The notes below the pieces were generated by a model. That model made no database searches and was not told the origin of the DNA. It saw nothing but the letters and a program-made list of their open reading frames with translations. Below are positions 43,497 to 51,732 of a stretch of 64,000 nt of DNA, in pieces (the first letter of the stretch is position 1; the number at the start of each line of letters is the position of its first letter). The stretch lies in contig CALEMF010000056.1 of assembly GCA_937911505.1 (NCBI GenBank), positions 1 to 64,000 on the forward strand, written 5' to 3'. The stretch comes from an uncultured Cytophagales bacterium. GTDB lineage: Bacteria; Bacteroidota; Bacteroidia; Cytophagales; Thermonemataceae. Both the position numbers and the translations under genes were made by a program.

Positions 43497-43504
43497 TAAC
43501 TTTG
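43497..43504 (+). promoter_or_regulatory. -7 box of the NifU-like gene
   Basis: TAACTTTG matches TAnnTTTG exactly, 33 bp before the ATG at 43538. The -33 region (GTTTTTA near 43469-43475) is only a weak match, so the call rests mainly on the -7 element. Confidence 0.45.
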
Positions 43505-43537
43505 TTAGTAGTATATTAATTTTTTAATGAAATAGTC

Positions 43538-43789
43538 ATGAAACTTTTATTAGAAAAAGTAGAAAAGGCACTGGATAATATTCGTCCTTATTTAGAGACC
43601 GACGGAGGAGATGTAAAGGTACTGGAGATTACAGCGGATCATATTGTGAAGCTAGAGTTTGTAGGGACTTGTGGGAGCTGCCCTATGTCTACCATGACTT
43701 TCAAGGCAGGTGTAGAGGAGGCGATTAAGAAAGCTGTACCAGAAATAAAAGCGGTAGAGGCCATCAACCTCACTCCCATGGACTCGTAA
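43538..43789 (+). CDS. NifU-like Fe-S scaffold/carrier (Nfu type)
   Basis: 83 residues, entirely the NifU C-terminal domain: VEKALDNIRPYLETDGGDVKVLEI, then FVGTCGSCPMSTMTFKAGVE. The CxxC (CGSC) binds a [4Fe-4S] cluster at a dimer interface. Next to an Mrp-type carrier, so the pair probably loads clusters onto target enzymes such as the Fe-S dehydrogenase further on. Own -7 box and strong terminator. Confidence 0.95.
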   Translation: MKLLLEKVEKALDNIRPYLETDGGDVKVLEITADHIVKLEFVGTCGSCPMSTMTFKAGVEEAIKKAVPEIKAVEAINLTPMDS

Positions 43790-43815
43790 TCTAATTATAA
43801 TAACAATACTTCAGC

Positions 43816-43850
43816 AACTACAAGCGTCGCGACGCTTGTAGTTTTATTTT
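43816..43850 (+). terminator. Terminator of the NifU-like gene
   Basis: A perfect 28-base palindrome (43816-43843, 14 bp per arm, so the hairpin tip must open) followed by a T-rich run. Lies 26 bp after the stop codon and 21 bp before the next ATG. Confidence 0.9.
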
Positions 43851-43864
43851 TTTACACACTTTCT

Positions 43865-45091
43865 ATGAATAAACTATACCCTAACCTCGTTCGAGCGGTT
43901 GTAGCGGCTATCCAACAAATCTTTAACGAAAAGCGATACGCCGATAAGGTAATTGAAAAAATATTAAAATCTAATAAAAAGTGGGGCGCTCGTGATCGGG
44001 CTTTTATTGCTGAAAGTGTCTATGAAATAGTACGTTGGTGGCGCCTGCTCTTAGAAATTTCAGGGGTAGGCTATCGAGAAACACCTCGCCACCTAGATGA
44101 GGCAACAATTTGGCAAATTTTTGGTACCTGGTGGTTGTACGAGGGTCGCTCACTCCCTCATTGGGTAGAGTTTGAAAGGATCAATAGTCAGCAGATGCAA
44201 CGTACTTACGATCGTGTGACAGATATCCGCAAGATTATCCAGTCTATCCCTGATTGGCTTGATGAGCTAGGGGAGCAGGCGCTAAAAGATCGTTGGGAAA
44301 TAGAACTGGAAGCTTCCAACCAACTAGCACAAGTAGTTCTTCGCACTAACACGCTTAAGACAACACGCGTTGCGCTACAAAAAGCACTGTACGAAGCGGG
44401 TATAGATACCTACCCTATCAAAGATTATCCTGCCGCCCTTGTATTGAAAGAAAGACGCAATGTATTTGGCAGCGAGCTTTTTAAAAAAGGACTTTTTGAG
44501 ATACAAGATGCAGGTTCACAAGCCATTGCAGAAATGCTAGCAGTACAACCAGGCATGCGCGTGATAGATGCGTGTGCTGGCGCTGGCGGAAAAACCTTGC
44601 ATTTGGCAGCACTTATGGCAAATCAAGGGCGCATTATTGCCTTAGATGTAGTCGCTGGTAAGCTACAAGAGCTTCGAAAACGCGCTAGACGGGCGGGCAT
44701 AAGTATCGTAGAGACACGCCCTATCGATAATAATAAAGTGATTAAGCGGCTCACCGCTAGTGCAGATCGGCTCCTACTTGATGTACCTTGTTCTGGTTTG
44801 GGTGTATTACGCCGTAATCCAGATGCCAAATGGAAACTAAGCCCTGATTTTATTACGCAAGTACAACAAATGCAAGCCAATATTTTGGCCAACTACAGCC
44901 TTATGGTAAAGCCTGGTGGGCAGTTAGTATATGCCACCTGTAGTTTGCTCCCCTCCGAAAATGAACAACAAGTAGAAAAATTCTTACACGAAAATAAAAA
45001 CCGTTTTAAATTGCTTACAGAAAGACACCTTACGCCTGCTACCCACGGTTTTGATGGTTTCTACATGGCTGCTTTGGAACGTGTGCGATAG
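43865..45091 (+). CDS. RsmB/NOL1-type rRNA (cytosine-C5) methyltransferase
   Basis: 408 residues. An N-terminal NusB-like helical part (about 1-140) precedes the SAM-dependent domain. SAM motif I is VIDACAGAGGKTLHLAALM; motif IV LLDVPCSGLGVLRRNPDAKW holds one catalytic Cys and motif VI VYATCSLLPSENEQQ the other, the two-cysteine pair of m5C RNA methyltransferases. It likely acts on 16S rRNA, but the exact base is not provable here. Terminator at 45237. Confidence 0.92.
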   Translation: MNKLYPNLVRAVVAAIQQIFNEKRYADKVIEKILKSNKKWGARDRAFIAESVYEIVRWWRLLLEISGVGYRETPRHLDEATIWQIFGTWWLYEGRSLPHWVEFERINSQQMQRTYDRVTDIRKIIQSIPDWLDELGEQALKDRWEIELEASNQLAQVVLRTNTLKTTRVALQKALYEAGIDTYPIKDYPAALVLKERRNVFGSELFKKGLFEIQDAGSQAIAEMLAVQPGMRVIDACAGAGGKTLHLAALMANQGRIIALDVVAGKLQELRKRARRAGISIVETRPIDNNKVIKRLTASADRLLLDVPCSGLGVLRRNPDAKWKLSPDFITQVQQMQANILANYSLMVKPGGQLVYATCSLLPSENEQQVEKFLHENKNRFKLLTERHLTPATHGFDGFYMAALERVR

Positions 45092-45236
45092 CTTATCCTA
45101 AATACTTTTCACCAAATTTACTACTACTACTCCTTTTAGTTATTACGGAGTGCAATACGTTCTTTGTAGGAAAGATAAGTGTTGTGCAAACCAATAATGG
45201 TTATTCAGTTATCTTAATTGATTGATTTGATTTGAA

Positions 45237-45265
45237 ACCCGCATTGATTTTCAGTGCGGGTTTTT
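45237..45265 (+). terminator. Terminator after the RNA methyltransferase gene
   Basis: ACCCGCA (45237-45243) / TGCGGGT (45255-45261) stem with an inner TGA/TCA pairing and a T-run to 45265. The region 45092-45360 is otherwise noncoding; just before the stem it holds short TTGATT direct repeats, and I see no other feature in it. Confidence 0.8.
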
Positions 45266-45360
45266 CTAACACTTTTAAGGCTTGTTACTGTCAATATACC
45301 TTTAACTTACCAAGAAAAACGCAAAGGGCTTTGTTTGGATAGTCAATCTATCCTTGTTAA

Positions 45361-46053
45361 TTGCTGTTTGAATGTATTATATACACAAAAATAACCTTGC
45401 AAGAACAAGATTACATAGCCATACAGCAAGAACTATCCACTAAGGTAGTTCAGGAGGATCAACTCCTTGAGGTACATTACGTAGCAGGGGTAGATGTGGC
45501 TTACGAGAAAGCAGGTGCGCAAGTAGTAGCGGCCATCACCTTGCTAGATGCCCATACTTTACAATTGTTAGAAACAGCCATTCACGCTGAAAAGGCATCC
45601 TTTCCTTATATTCCAGGTCTATTCTCCTTTCGGGAGATACCACCTATACTCAAAGCATGGCAAAAGCTTACCATACAACCTGACCTTGTGATCTGCGATG
45701 GGCAAGGATATGCACATCCACGACGTTTTGGATTGGCTTGTCATTTAGGAGTAGAATTAGATATACCTGCAATAGGTTGTGCCAAATCAAGACTTATTGG
45801 TCAGTATGATCCGGTAGCTGTGCAACGAGGGAGCGCCTCCAACCTGATAGACAACCAAGAAGTGATTGGGAAGGTCTTGCGTACACAACAGGATATAAAG
45901 CCCGTCTTTGTTTCAATAGGTCATAAGGTTAGCTTAGCCACCGCCTGCGACTGGGTATTAAAACTATCGCCTCAATACAGATTACCTGAAACTACTCGTA
46001 CAGCAGACCAAGCGGTAAAAATAGCGATGAAGGCGCTCAATGAAGATGAGTAA
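45361..46053 (+). CDS. nfi: Endonuclease V (deoxyinosine 3' endonuclease)
   Basis: 230 residues if started at TTG 45361, which directly follows an in-frame stop (45358-45360); TTG 45397 would give 218 residues and fits the family's N-terminus about as well. There is no ATG in the first 200 codons, so the start is a non-ATG codon. EndoV cuts one base 3' of deoxyinosine during repair of deaminated DNA. Active-site acids are visible: D in AGVDVAYE, E in FSFREIPP, D in VICDGQGYAHPRRFGLA, plus the PYIPG wedge and GHKVSLATA. Confidence 0.92.
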   Translation: MLFECIIYTKITLQEQDYIAIQQELSTKVVQEDQLLEVHYVAGVDVAYEKAGAQVVAAITLLDAHTLQLLETAIHAEKASFPYIPGLFSFREIPPILKAWQKLTIQPDLVICDGQGYAHPRRFGLACHLGVELDIPAIGCAKSRLIGQYDPVAVQRGSASNLIDNQEVIGKVLRTQQDIKPVFVSIGHKVSLATACDWVLKLSPQYRLPETTRTADQAVKIAMKALNEDE

Positions 46054-46190
46054 AGGAGGGGTTACATTCGTGAATAGTTGGCTGAACTATAGCGTCTTAG
46101 CCTTACCTTGCACTATTAATCATAAACCATAACCACCTGCTAACACAGGTAGTTCTCTTCCTAAAACTTTCAAACGTTTTTTCAAAAAGC

Positions 46191-46198
46191 TATTTTTG
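46191..46198 (+). promoter_or_regulatory. -7 box of the FAD/Fe-S dehydrogenase gene
   Basis: TATTTTTG matches the TAnnTTTG consensus 19 bp before the ATG at 46218. A TTTC at 46168-46171, 19 bp upstream, is a one-mismatch -33 element. Confidence 0.5.
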
Positions 46199-46217
46199 TA
46201 TAAAAAAGGATAAGATA

Positions 46218-49136
46218 ATGATGCCGCTCGATCAGCTTTCGCAGCACTTACAAGGAGAAGTATTTTACGATGAGGCGATGCGCCGTATTTACGCTACCGA
46301 TGCTTCTATGTACAGAGAAGTACCCCTAGCGGTCACTTATCCGAAAGACACGCAAGATTTACAGCGACTGATCGAATTTGCCCACCAACACAACACCTCG
46401 CTTATTCCACGTACAGCAGGTACTTCTTTAGCAGGACAGGTAGTAGGGAAAGGCATTATTGTAGATGTCTCCAAACATCTCAACCAAATTTTGGAAGTGA
46501 ACCCTGCTGAAAAATGGGTGCGCGTGCAACCGGGCGTTATTCGCAACGATCTGAATACCTTCTTGAAGTCATACGACCTTTTCTTTGGTCCTGAAACCGC
46601 TACGCAAAACAGGGCGATGATTGGCGGCATGGTAGGCAATAACTCTTGTGGTTCTAACTCTATTATCTACGGAAGTACCAGAGCGCACGTGTTGGCGATT
46701 AAGGGTTTACTAAGTGATGGTTCGGAGGTTACTTTTGAGCAACTGGACAAGGTCGCTTTCCAGCAGAAGTCGAAGCTTGACAACCTAGAAGGAAAAATTT
46801 ACCGTAAGCTTACCTCGCTCCTACTGCCTAAAGAGGTACAAGAACGCATCAGCCAAGAGTACCCTAAAACTACCATCAATCGCCGCAATACGGGTTATGC
46901 CATTGATGCCTTGATAGATATGTTTCCTTTCAATCAGGAGGCCACACACATCGACCTTACACAGCTCATTACGGGTTCTGAGGGTACGCTTATGTTGATT
47001 ACAGAGATAAAACTTGGTTTACTTCCACTGCCTCCTGAACATAAAGCCTTGGTTTGTATCCATTGCGATAGTGTAGATGAAGCACTCAGAGCCAATTTAG
47101 AAGCCGTCCAACACCAACCTTCCGCCTCAGAATTGATCGACCATTATGTACTAGAATGCACGAAAACGAATATCGAACAGCAAAAAAACCGCTTTTTTAT
47201 CAAAGGAGATCCGCAAGCTATTTTAGCGGTTGAGCTTTTTGATGATACAGCCGAAGCGCTCGATCAAAAAGTAAATGCCTTGGTGCAAGCTTTGAAAAAT
47301 CAAAGCCTTGGGCAACACTTTGCTGTGGTACCCAAGGAAGCCATTGCCCAAGTATGGGCCTTGCGCAACGCAGGCTTAGGTTTACTCTCTAATGTACCTG
47401 GCGACGCTAAACCCGTGTGTGTCGTAGAAGATACTGCCGTAGATGTACGAGAACTACCCGTATACATCAAAGAGTTTAATGAAATTCTTAAAAAATATGA
47501 TCTCTACGCGGTACATTACGCTCATGCAGGTTCTGGAGAATTACACCTTCGGCCGCTCATTGATCTAAAGACCAAAAAGGGGCAGCAGCTTTTTAGAACG
47601 ATTGCGCAAGAGACAGCCACACTGGTAAAAAAATTTAGAGGTTCCCTCAGTGGAGAGCACGGCGATGGTCGCTTGCGAGGAGAGTTTATTCAGCAAATGA
47701 TTGGAAAAGAAAACTACGAACTCCTTCGCCAGATCAAGTATACTTTTGACGAGGCGGGTATTTTCAACCCGAATAAGATCGTAGACACCCCACCTATGGA
47801 TACGTCGCTGCGATACGAAGCGAATCAAACTACACCCAATTTTAAAACTGTATTTGACTTCAGCAAAGATTTGGGCATCCTACGTTTGGCCGAAAAATGT
47901 AACGGAGCAGGCGCCTGTAGAAAAACACATATAACAGGTGGTACGATGTGCCCCAGCTACATGGCCACACGCAACGAAAAAGATAGCACCCGTGCGCGTG
48001 CCAACATCTTACGAGAATACCTTACCCACTCTCATAAACCTAACCGCTTCGATCACGAAGAGATTAAAGAGGTAATGGACTTATGTCTTTCTTGTAAAGG
48101 CTGTAAGGCAGAATGCCCTTCTAACGTAGATGTGGGGAAGCTGAAAGCCGAGTTTTTACAACAATATTACGATGCCAATCGTGTCCCTTTTCGTACCCGC
48201 TTAATTGCTAGCTACAGTAAGAGTAATAAGTTGGCCATGTGGATGCCATATTTATACAACTTTATTGTCACCACACCTTTTACCGCCAATCTATTTAAAA
48301 GAATAGCAGGCTTTGCTACCCAACGTAGCTTACCTACGCTGCATTCTAAAACCCTCTTAAAATGGTACAAAAAGCATCAAAAGAAGACAAGGCCGACTAA
48401 TAGTGATCGAAAGGTCTATCTTTTTTGCGATGAGTTTAGCAATTATAACGATGTAGAAGTGGGCATCAAAACGATTGAGCTCCTCGAGAAACTTGGCTAT
48501 GAAGTAGTTATTCCAAAACATATAGAGAGTGGTCGTGCCCATTTGTCGAAAGGGTTATTAGTAGAAGCTCGTAAAATAGCCTACAAGAATATTCGTTATT
48601 TAAGAAACTTGGTGAGTGAGGCTACGCCCATCATAGGGATAGAGCCCTCTGCATTGCTTACCTTACGTGATGAATACATAGACTTAGTAAGCAAAGATTA
48701 CCAACCAACGGCGCAAAAAATCGCTGACCATGCTTATCTTCTGGAGGAGTTTCTTGCCAAGGAAATAGAAGCAGGTCGTATCACCAAGGAGATGTTCCAC
48801 AATACGCAGCAACGCTTACTAAAAGTGCACGGGCATTGCCATCAAAAAGCCCTTTCTTCCATGGTACACACAAAGAAAGTCCTATCCTTTGTTCCCAACT
48901 TCGAGATGCACCTGATCCCTTCTGGTTGCTGTGGGATGGCAGGTTCTTTTGGCTATGAGAAAGAACACTACGAGGTCTCTATGCAAATTGGAGAGCTAGT
49001 ACTTTTTCCTGCCGTAAGACAACAGCCCGAGGACGTATGGATTGTGGCCTCAGGTACAAGCTGCCGTCACCAGATCAAAGATGGCACAGGCAGACGCGCC
49101 TATCACTTGGCAGAGGTACTCTGGGAAGTGACCTAA
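46218..49136 (+). CDS. FAD-linked 2-hydroxyacid dehydrogenase with Fe-S and CCG domains
   Basis: 972 residues. Residues about 30-230: PCMH-type FAD-binding domain (PRTAGTSLAGQVVGKGIIVDVSK, GGMVGNNSCGSNSIIYGS). Residues about 240-540: FAD-oxidase C domain (YAHAGSGELHLRP, SLSGEHGDGRLRGEF). Cysteine clusters follow for two Fe-S clusters: from C561 (CNGAGACR, then CPSY) and around 624-634 (CLSCKGCKAECP). Two CCG-type segments come last (HGHCHQKAL at about 871; SGCCGMAGSFGYE at about 901). This is the single-chain arrangement of YdiJ-like D-2-hydroxyglutarate/lactate-type dehydrogenases feeding the respiratory chain. Substrate not fixed by sequence. Confidence 0.92.
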   Translation: MMPLDQLSQHLQGEVFYDEAMRRIYATDASMYREVPLAVTYPKDTQDLQRLIEFAHQHNTSLIPRTAGTSLAGQVVGKGIIVDVSKHLNQILEVNPAEKWVRVQPGVIRNDLNTFLKSYDLFFGPETATQNRAMIGGMVGNNSCGSNSIIYGSTRAHVLAIKGLLSDGSEVTFEQLDKVAFQQKSKLDNLEGKIYRKLTSLLLPKEVQERISQEYPKTTINRRNTGYAIDALIDMFPFNQEATHIDLTQLITGSEGTLMLITEIKLGLLPLPPEHKALVCIHCDSVDEALRANLEAVQHQPSASELIDHYVLECTKTNIEQQKNRFFIKGDPQAILAVELFDDTAEALDQKVNALVQALKNQSLGQHFAVVPKEAIAQVWALRNAGLGLLSNVPGDAKPVCVVEDTAVDVRELPVYIKEFNEILKKYDLYAVHYAHAGSGELHLRPLIDLKTKKGQQLFRTIAQETATLVKKFRGSLSGEHGDGRLRGEFIQQMIGKENYELLRQIKYTFDEAGIFNPNKIVDTPPMDTSLRYEANQTTPNFKTVFDFSKDLGILRLAEKCNGAGACRKTHITGGTMCPSYMATRNEKDSTRARANILREYLTHSHKPNRFDHEEIKEVMDLCLSCKGCKAECPSNVDVGKLKAEFLQQYYDANRVPFRTRLIASYSKSNKLAMWMPYLYNFIVTTPFTANLFKRIAGFATQRSLPTLHSKTLLKWYKKHQKKTRPTNSDRKVYLFCDEFSNYNDVEVGIKTIELLEKLGYEVVIPKHIESGRAHLSKGLLVEARKIAYKNIRYLRNLVSEATPIIGIEPSALLTLRDEYIDLVSKDYQPTAQKIADHAYLLEEFLAKEIEAGRITKEMFHNTQQRLLKVHGHCHQKALSSMVHTKKVLSFVPNFEMHLIPSGCCGMAGSFGYEKEHYEVSMQIGELVLFPAVRQQPEDVWIVASGTSCRHQIKDGTGRRAYHLAEVLWEVT

Positions 49137-49157
49137 TAAAGTATTTGCCTGTAGTTT

Positions 49158-49508
49158 TTATTGTATATAGCTTTTGTAGCTCAAGACTATTCCTATGGTG
49201 AATAGGGTGGCAGTAAATACATAGGCAGTTGTATTGAGGTTTGCTTGTGGCGCTTCTGGTGCAAACATTCTGTACAGGCCAGCCGCCATAGCTACCCAGC
49301 CTATTAGTGTGATGAGCACCGTCCAATTTAACACCCACTGGTTATGTACCCTTACGGTGGCCAAGCCACCAATAAAGAGTAATAATCCGTTTAAATAGAC
49401 AATCGCAGGAGATACTTTCTCCCAGATGCGTAAATGAATCGTCTCCGAAACCGATAAAGCGATCAGCACAGGCCCTATAAGCCCTGCTAATTGAATTGAT
49501 TTGTCCAT
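49158..49508 (-). CDS. Small membrane protein, unknown
   Basis: 116 residues with four hydrophobic segments (about 7-25, 36-52, 61-82, 91-112) and short charged loops. Convergent with the dehydrogenase gene, 21 bp apart. No family recognised with certainty and no neighbour on the same strand close enough for an operon. Confidence 0.65.
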   Translation of the reverse strand: MDKSIQLAGLIGPVLIALSVSETIHLRIWEKVSPAIVYLNGLLLFIGGLATVRVHNQWVLNWTVLITLIGWVAMAAGLYRMFAPEAPQANLNTTAYVFTATLFTIGIVLSYKSYIQ

Positions 49509-49667
49509 AAGCTATTTTTTATAGTAGTGCTATTATGAGTGATAGTAATTACCCGTATCTAAGATAGTAATAAACAGATAGATTAGATAAAAAGTCGCTG
49601 GCTATTACTCCGTTTAATAGGCAACTACTTCTTACTAAAAGTACTTCTGCGAAAGCAGATGTAATAC

Positions 49668-50102
49668 TTAACTATCCATTTTTTTCCATTGAGGCTCTAC
49701 AATGTAGCTTTGCATAAGCTGTTCTACTTTTTCTTCTTCTTCCTCATCGTCGAAGTCGCTCCAGTACTCTTTCAGCCATACATTTTGTTCTTCTCGTAAA
49801 GCTAGCGGATAGTGACAATGCAAGCATCTCCTTTTGGCACTTACCAGAAACTTCCCGCCACAATCGCAAGGCGCCAGTCGTTTTTCTATTGCTTGCATAA
49901 CGGCTTCGTAAGGCATTGACGAATAATCCTTTATCTCTTCAAAAACAGGCTCATAGACCCCTACGTCCACTCTTTTGGGGCAGTCACTGCAATACAAAGT
50001 ATAGCTATGCTCAAAGGGAGAATGATCACATATCTGTAGTGTCTTTGAGCAATTAGGGCAGTCCATAAAGTACTTGTTCAACCAATTATCTTCCTCTTCC
50101 AT
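49668..50102 (-). CDS. Double zinc-ribbon protein, unknown
   Basis: 144 residues. Two four-cysteine ribbons: CPNC (about 15-18) with CSDC (about 38-41), and CDCG (about 78-81) with CLHC (about 93-96). The segment after the second ribbon is very acidic (DFDDEEEEEKVE). Probably a cytoplasmic zinc-binding adaptor; no enzyme motif seen. The region 50103-50306 upstream is AT-rich. Confidence 0.65.
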   Translation of the reverse strand: MEEEDNWLNKYFMDCPNCSKTLQICDHSPFEHSYTLYCSDCPKRVDVGVYEPVFEEIKDYSSMPYEAVMQAIEKRLAPCDCGGKFLVSAKRRCLHCHYPLALREEQNVWLKEYWSDFDDEEEEEKVEQLMQSYIVEPQWKKMDS

Positions 50103-50267
50103 GGGCTTGTATATATGCTAAGTGATTACAAAAACTTAATAAGCTATTTATGAGCCATCTAGTTCATTACGCTTACATTTTTTACTCGGCTTTGAAATGT
50201 ACAAGCACTTCTTAACCACCCTCTTCTGTAAATAAGCAACCCAGTACTATTCTATATCTTTAATTGA

Positions 50268-50291
50268 ATATTTTTATATTTATTAAAATAT
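50268..50291. promoter_or_regulatory. Inverted repeat upstream of the ArsR gene
   Basis: ATATTTT (50268-50274) and AAAATAT (50285-50291) with a 10-base spacer, 16 bp before the ArsR ATG. The DNA is AT-rich throughout, so chance is possible, but position and symmetry suit self-repression. Confidence 0.4.
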
Positions 50292-50306
50292 CTATATATT
50301 AGCGCT

Positions 50307-50618
50307 ATGAAAGAGACCAAAAGAAATTTTTCTGCCGAGAAGCTTCAAAAAGTGGCCAAGATTTTAAAAACGATTGCTCACCCAGTGAAGCTAGAAATCC
50401 TTGAAGTATTAGAGGAAGAAGAACCACTCGATGTAAGTACCATCTGCGCAAGAATAGGTATTGAGTGTGAAATCTCTATGATGTCGCATCATTTATCTAA
50501 AATGAAAGACAATGGTATTCTCACTTCTGAAAAGAGAGGAAAGCAAGTTTTCTATAAAATAGCAGACAGGTACTTACTCAATATATTTGACTGCATGGAA
50601 GGCTGCGAGTTTATTTAA
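50307..50618 (+). CDS. ArsR-family regulator, likely sulfane-sulfur sensor
   Basis: 103 residues. Winged HTH: LKTIAHPVKLEILEVLEEEEPLDVSTICARIG, MMSHHLSKMKDNGIL, then SEKRGKQVFYKIAD. Cysteines at 47, 54, 96 and 100; two lie near the recognition region and two in the C-terminal helix (CMEGC). BigR/SqrR-type ArsR proteins use a pair of cysteines that form a persulfide/tetrasulfide link, so this gene next to a persulfide dioxygenase is probably the pathway's sensor. It may also respond to metal. ATATTTT/AAAATAT inverted repeat (50268-50291) before the gene is a candidate operator. Confidence 0.85.
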   Translation: MKETKRNFSAEKLQKVAKILKTIAHPVKLEILEVLEEEEPLDVSTICARIGIECEISMMSHHLSKMKDNGILTSEKRGKQVFYKIADRYLLNIFDCMEGCEFI

Positions 50619-50668
50619 AAATTTACCCTCTTACTTGAATAAAGTAACAAATGTTACAGTATTAACTT

Positions 50669-51466
50669 ATGGAAATAGTAGGATATAGCATGGCAGTCGT
50701 AATTGGGGTATCGTTGGGGCTTATTGGTGGAGGTGGTTCTATACTGGCCGTGCCAGTACTCGCCTACCTGTTTTCATTCGATGAAAAAGTGGCCACTGCC
50801 TACTCTTTATTTGTAGTAGGGGTGGCCGCGTTGTTAGGAGGCTTACGACAAAACAAACACCATAATGTAGACTGGCGAACGGCGATTATATTTGGTCTGC
50901 CTGCCATTGTAGGGGTTTGGGTGATTCGACACTACGTTATTCCCATTTTACCAGAAGTACTTTTAACCATTGGAGACTTCGAATTTACGCGTAGAATGGG
51001 CATGTTCGGTCTTTTTTCTATACTTATGCTCTGGGCTGCCTACACAATGCTCTCTGACAAAGAAAGTAAAAGTGGTACAGGAGAAGTCACTTACAATTAT
51101 CCCTTGATTGTCGCCGAAGGATTGGTTGTAGGAAGCATAACAGGTTTTGTAGGAGCTGGAGGTGGTTTTCTAATTATTCCTGCATTGGTCGTCTTGGCTA
51201 ACCTAGATATTAAAAAGGCGATTGGCACTTCTCTTATTATCATAGCACTTAAATCAATCCTTGGTTTTTTCTTGGGTGACGCTATCCAGATGAAAATCGA
51301 CTGGTCTTTTCTGCTTGGCTTTACGGCTGTAGCAGTAGTTGGTATCTTCTTAGGAGTTTACATCGGTAAGTTCATTGAGGGAAAAAAGCTACAAAAGGGC
51401 TTTGGCTATTTCATCATAGGCATGGCGCTATTCATGTTTGGGATGGAGTTCATTGTAAAACTTTGA
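50669..51466 (+). CDS. TauE/SafE-family sulfite/sulfur-compound exporter
   Basis: 265 residues with about eight membrane segments in two homologous halves, each starting with a Gly-rich GxxxGLIGGGGSxLAVP motif: SLGLIGGGGSILAVPVLAYLF and GSITGFVGAGGGFLIIPALV. The family exports sulfite, sulfoacetate or similar anions. 50 bp after the ArsR gene and upstream of persulfide dioxygenase, so it probably removes sulfite formed by that enzyme. Repeat A follows the gene. Confidence 0.9.
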   Translation: MEIVGYSMAVVIGVSLGLIGGGGSILAVPVLAYLFSFDEKVATAYSLFVVGVAALLGGLRQNKHHNVDWRTAIIFGLPAIVGVWVIRHYVIPILPEVLLTIGDFEFTRRMGMFGLFSILMLWAAYTMLSDKESKSGTGEVTYNYPLIVAEGLVVGSITGFVGAGGGFLIIPALVVLANLDIKKAIGTSLIIIALKSILGFFLGDAIQMKIDWSFLLGFTAVAVVGIFLGVYIGKFIEGKKLQKGFGYFIIGMALFMFGMEFIVKL

Positions 51467-51527
51467 ATAAGAGCATGTTTAAACTTTCCCTATCTGCCTA
51501 TTTTTAAGATCGGTATAAGTGCGTAGG

Positions 51528-51700
51528 GCTGAAAATCCAGCGGGGAGGCGGGTAGATTTGTGGGCAGAAGCTTTGGATTTTCTTGATTTTTTGGTTCGTT
51601 TTTCATCAAGGAAAAATGAACAAAAGGTAAATAGAAGCATAAGTGATGAAAATTTTGTGAAGTGTTAATTATACAGAATTTAATTTTTAAACATTCTCTA
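51528..51700 (+). repeat. Interspersed repeat, copy A (short form)
   Basis: About 170 bases sharing blocks with copy B (54345-54629): CTGAAAATCCAGCGGGGAGG, then GATTGTGGGC-like, CTTTGGATTT, CTTGATTTTTTGGTTCG, and a tail ATAAGTGATnAAAATTTTG...TTAATTATAnAGnATTTAAT...TAAACATTCTCT. It contains a hairpin (TTTTCTTGAT 51577-51586 with ATCAAGGAAAA 51604-51614). Short readings such as FLDFLVRF occur in both copies, but no real gene is supported. Confidence 0.8.
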
Positions 51701-51732
51701 AAATATTTTAAATCTTTTTAAATCAACACGAT

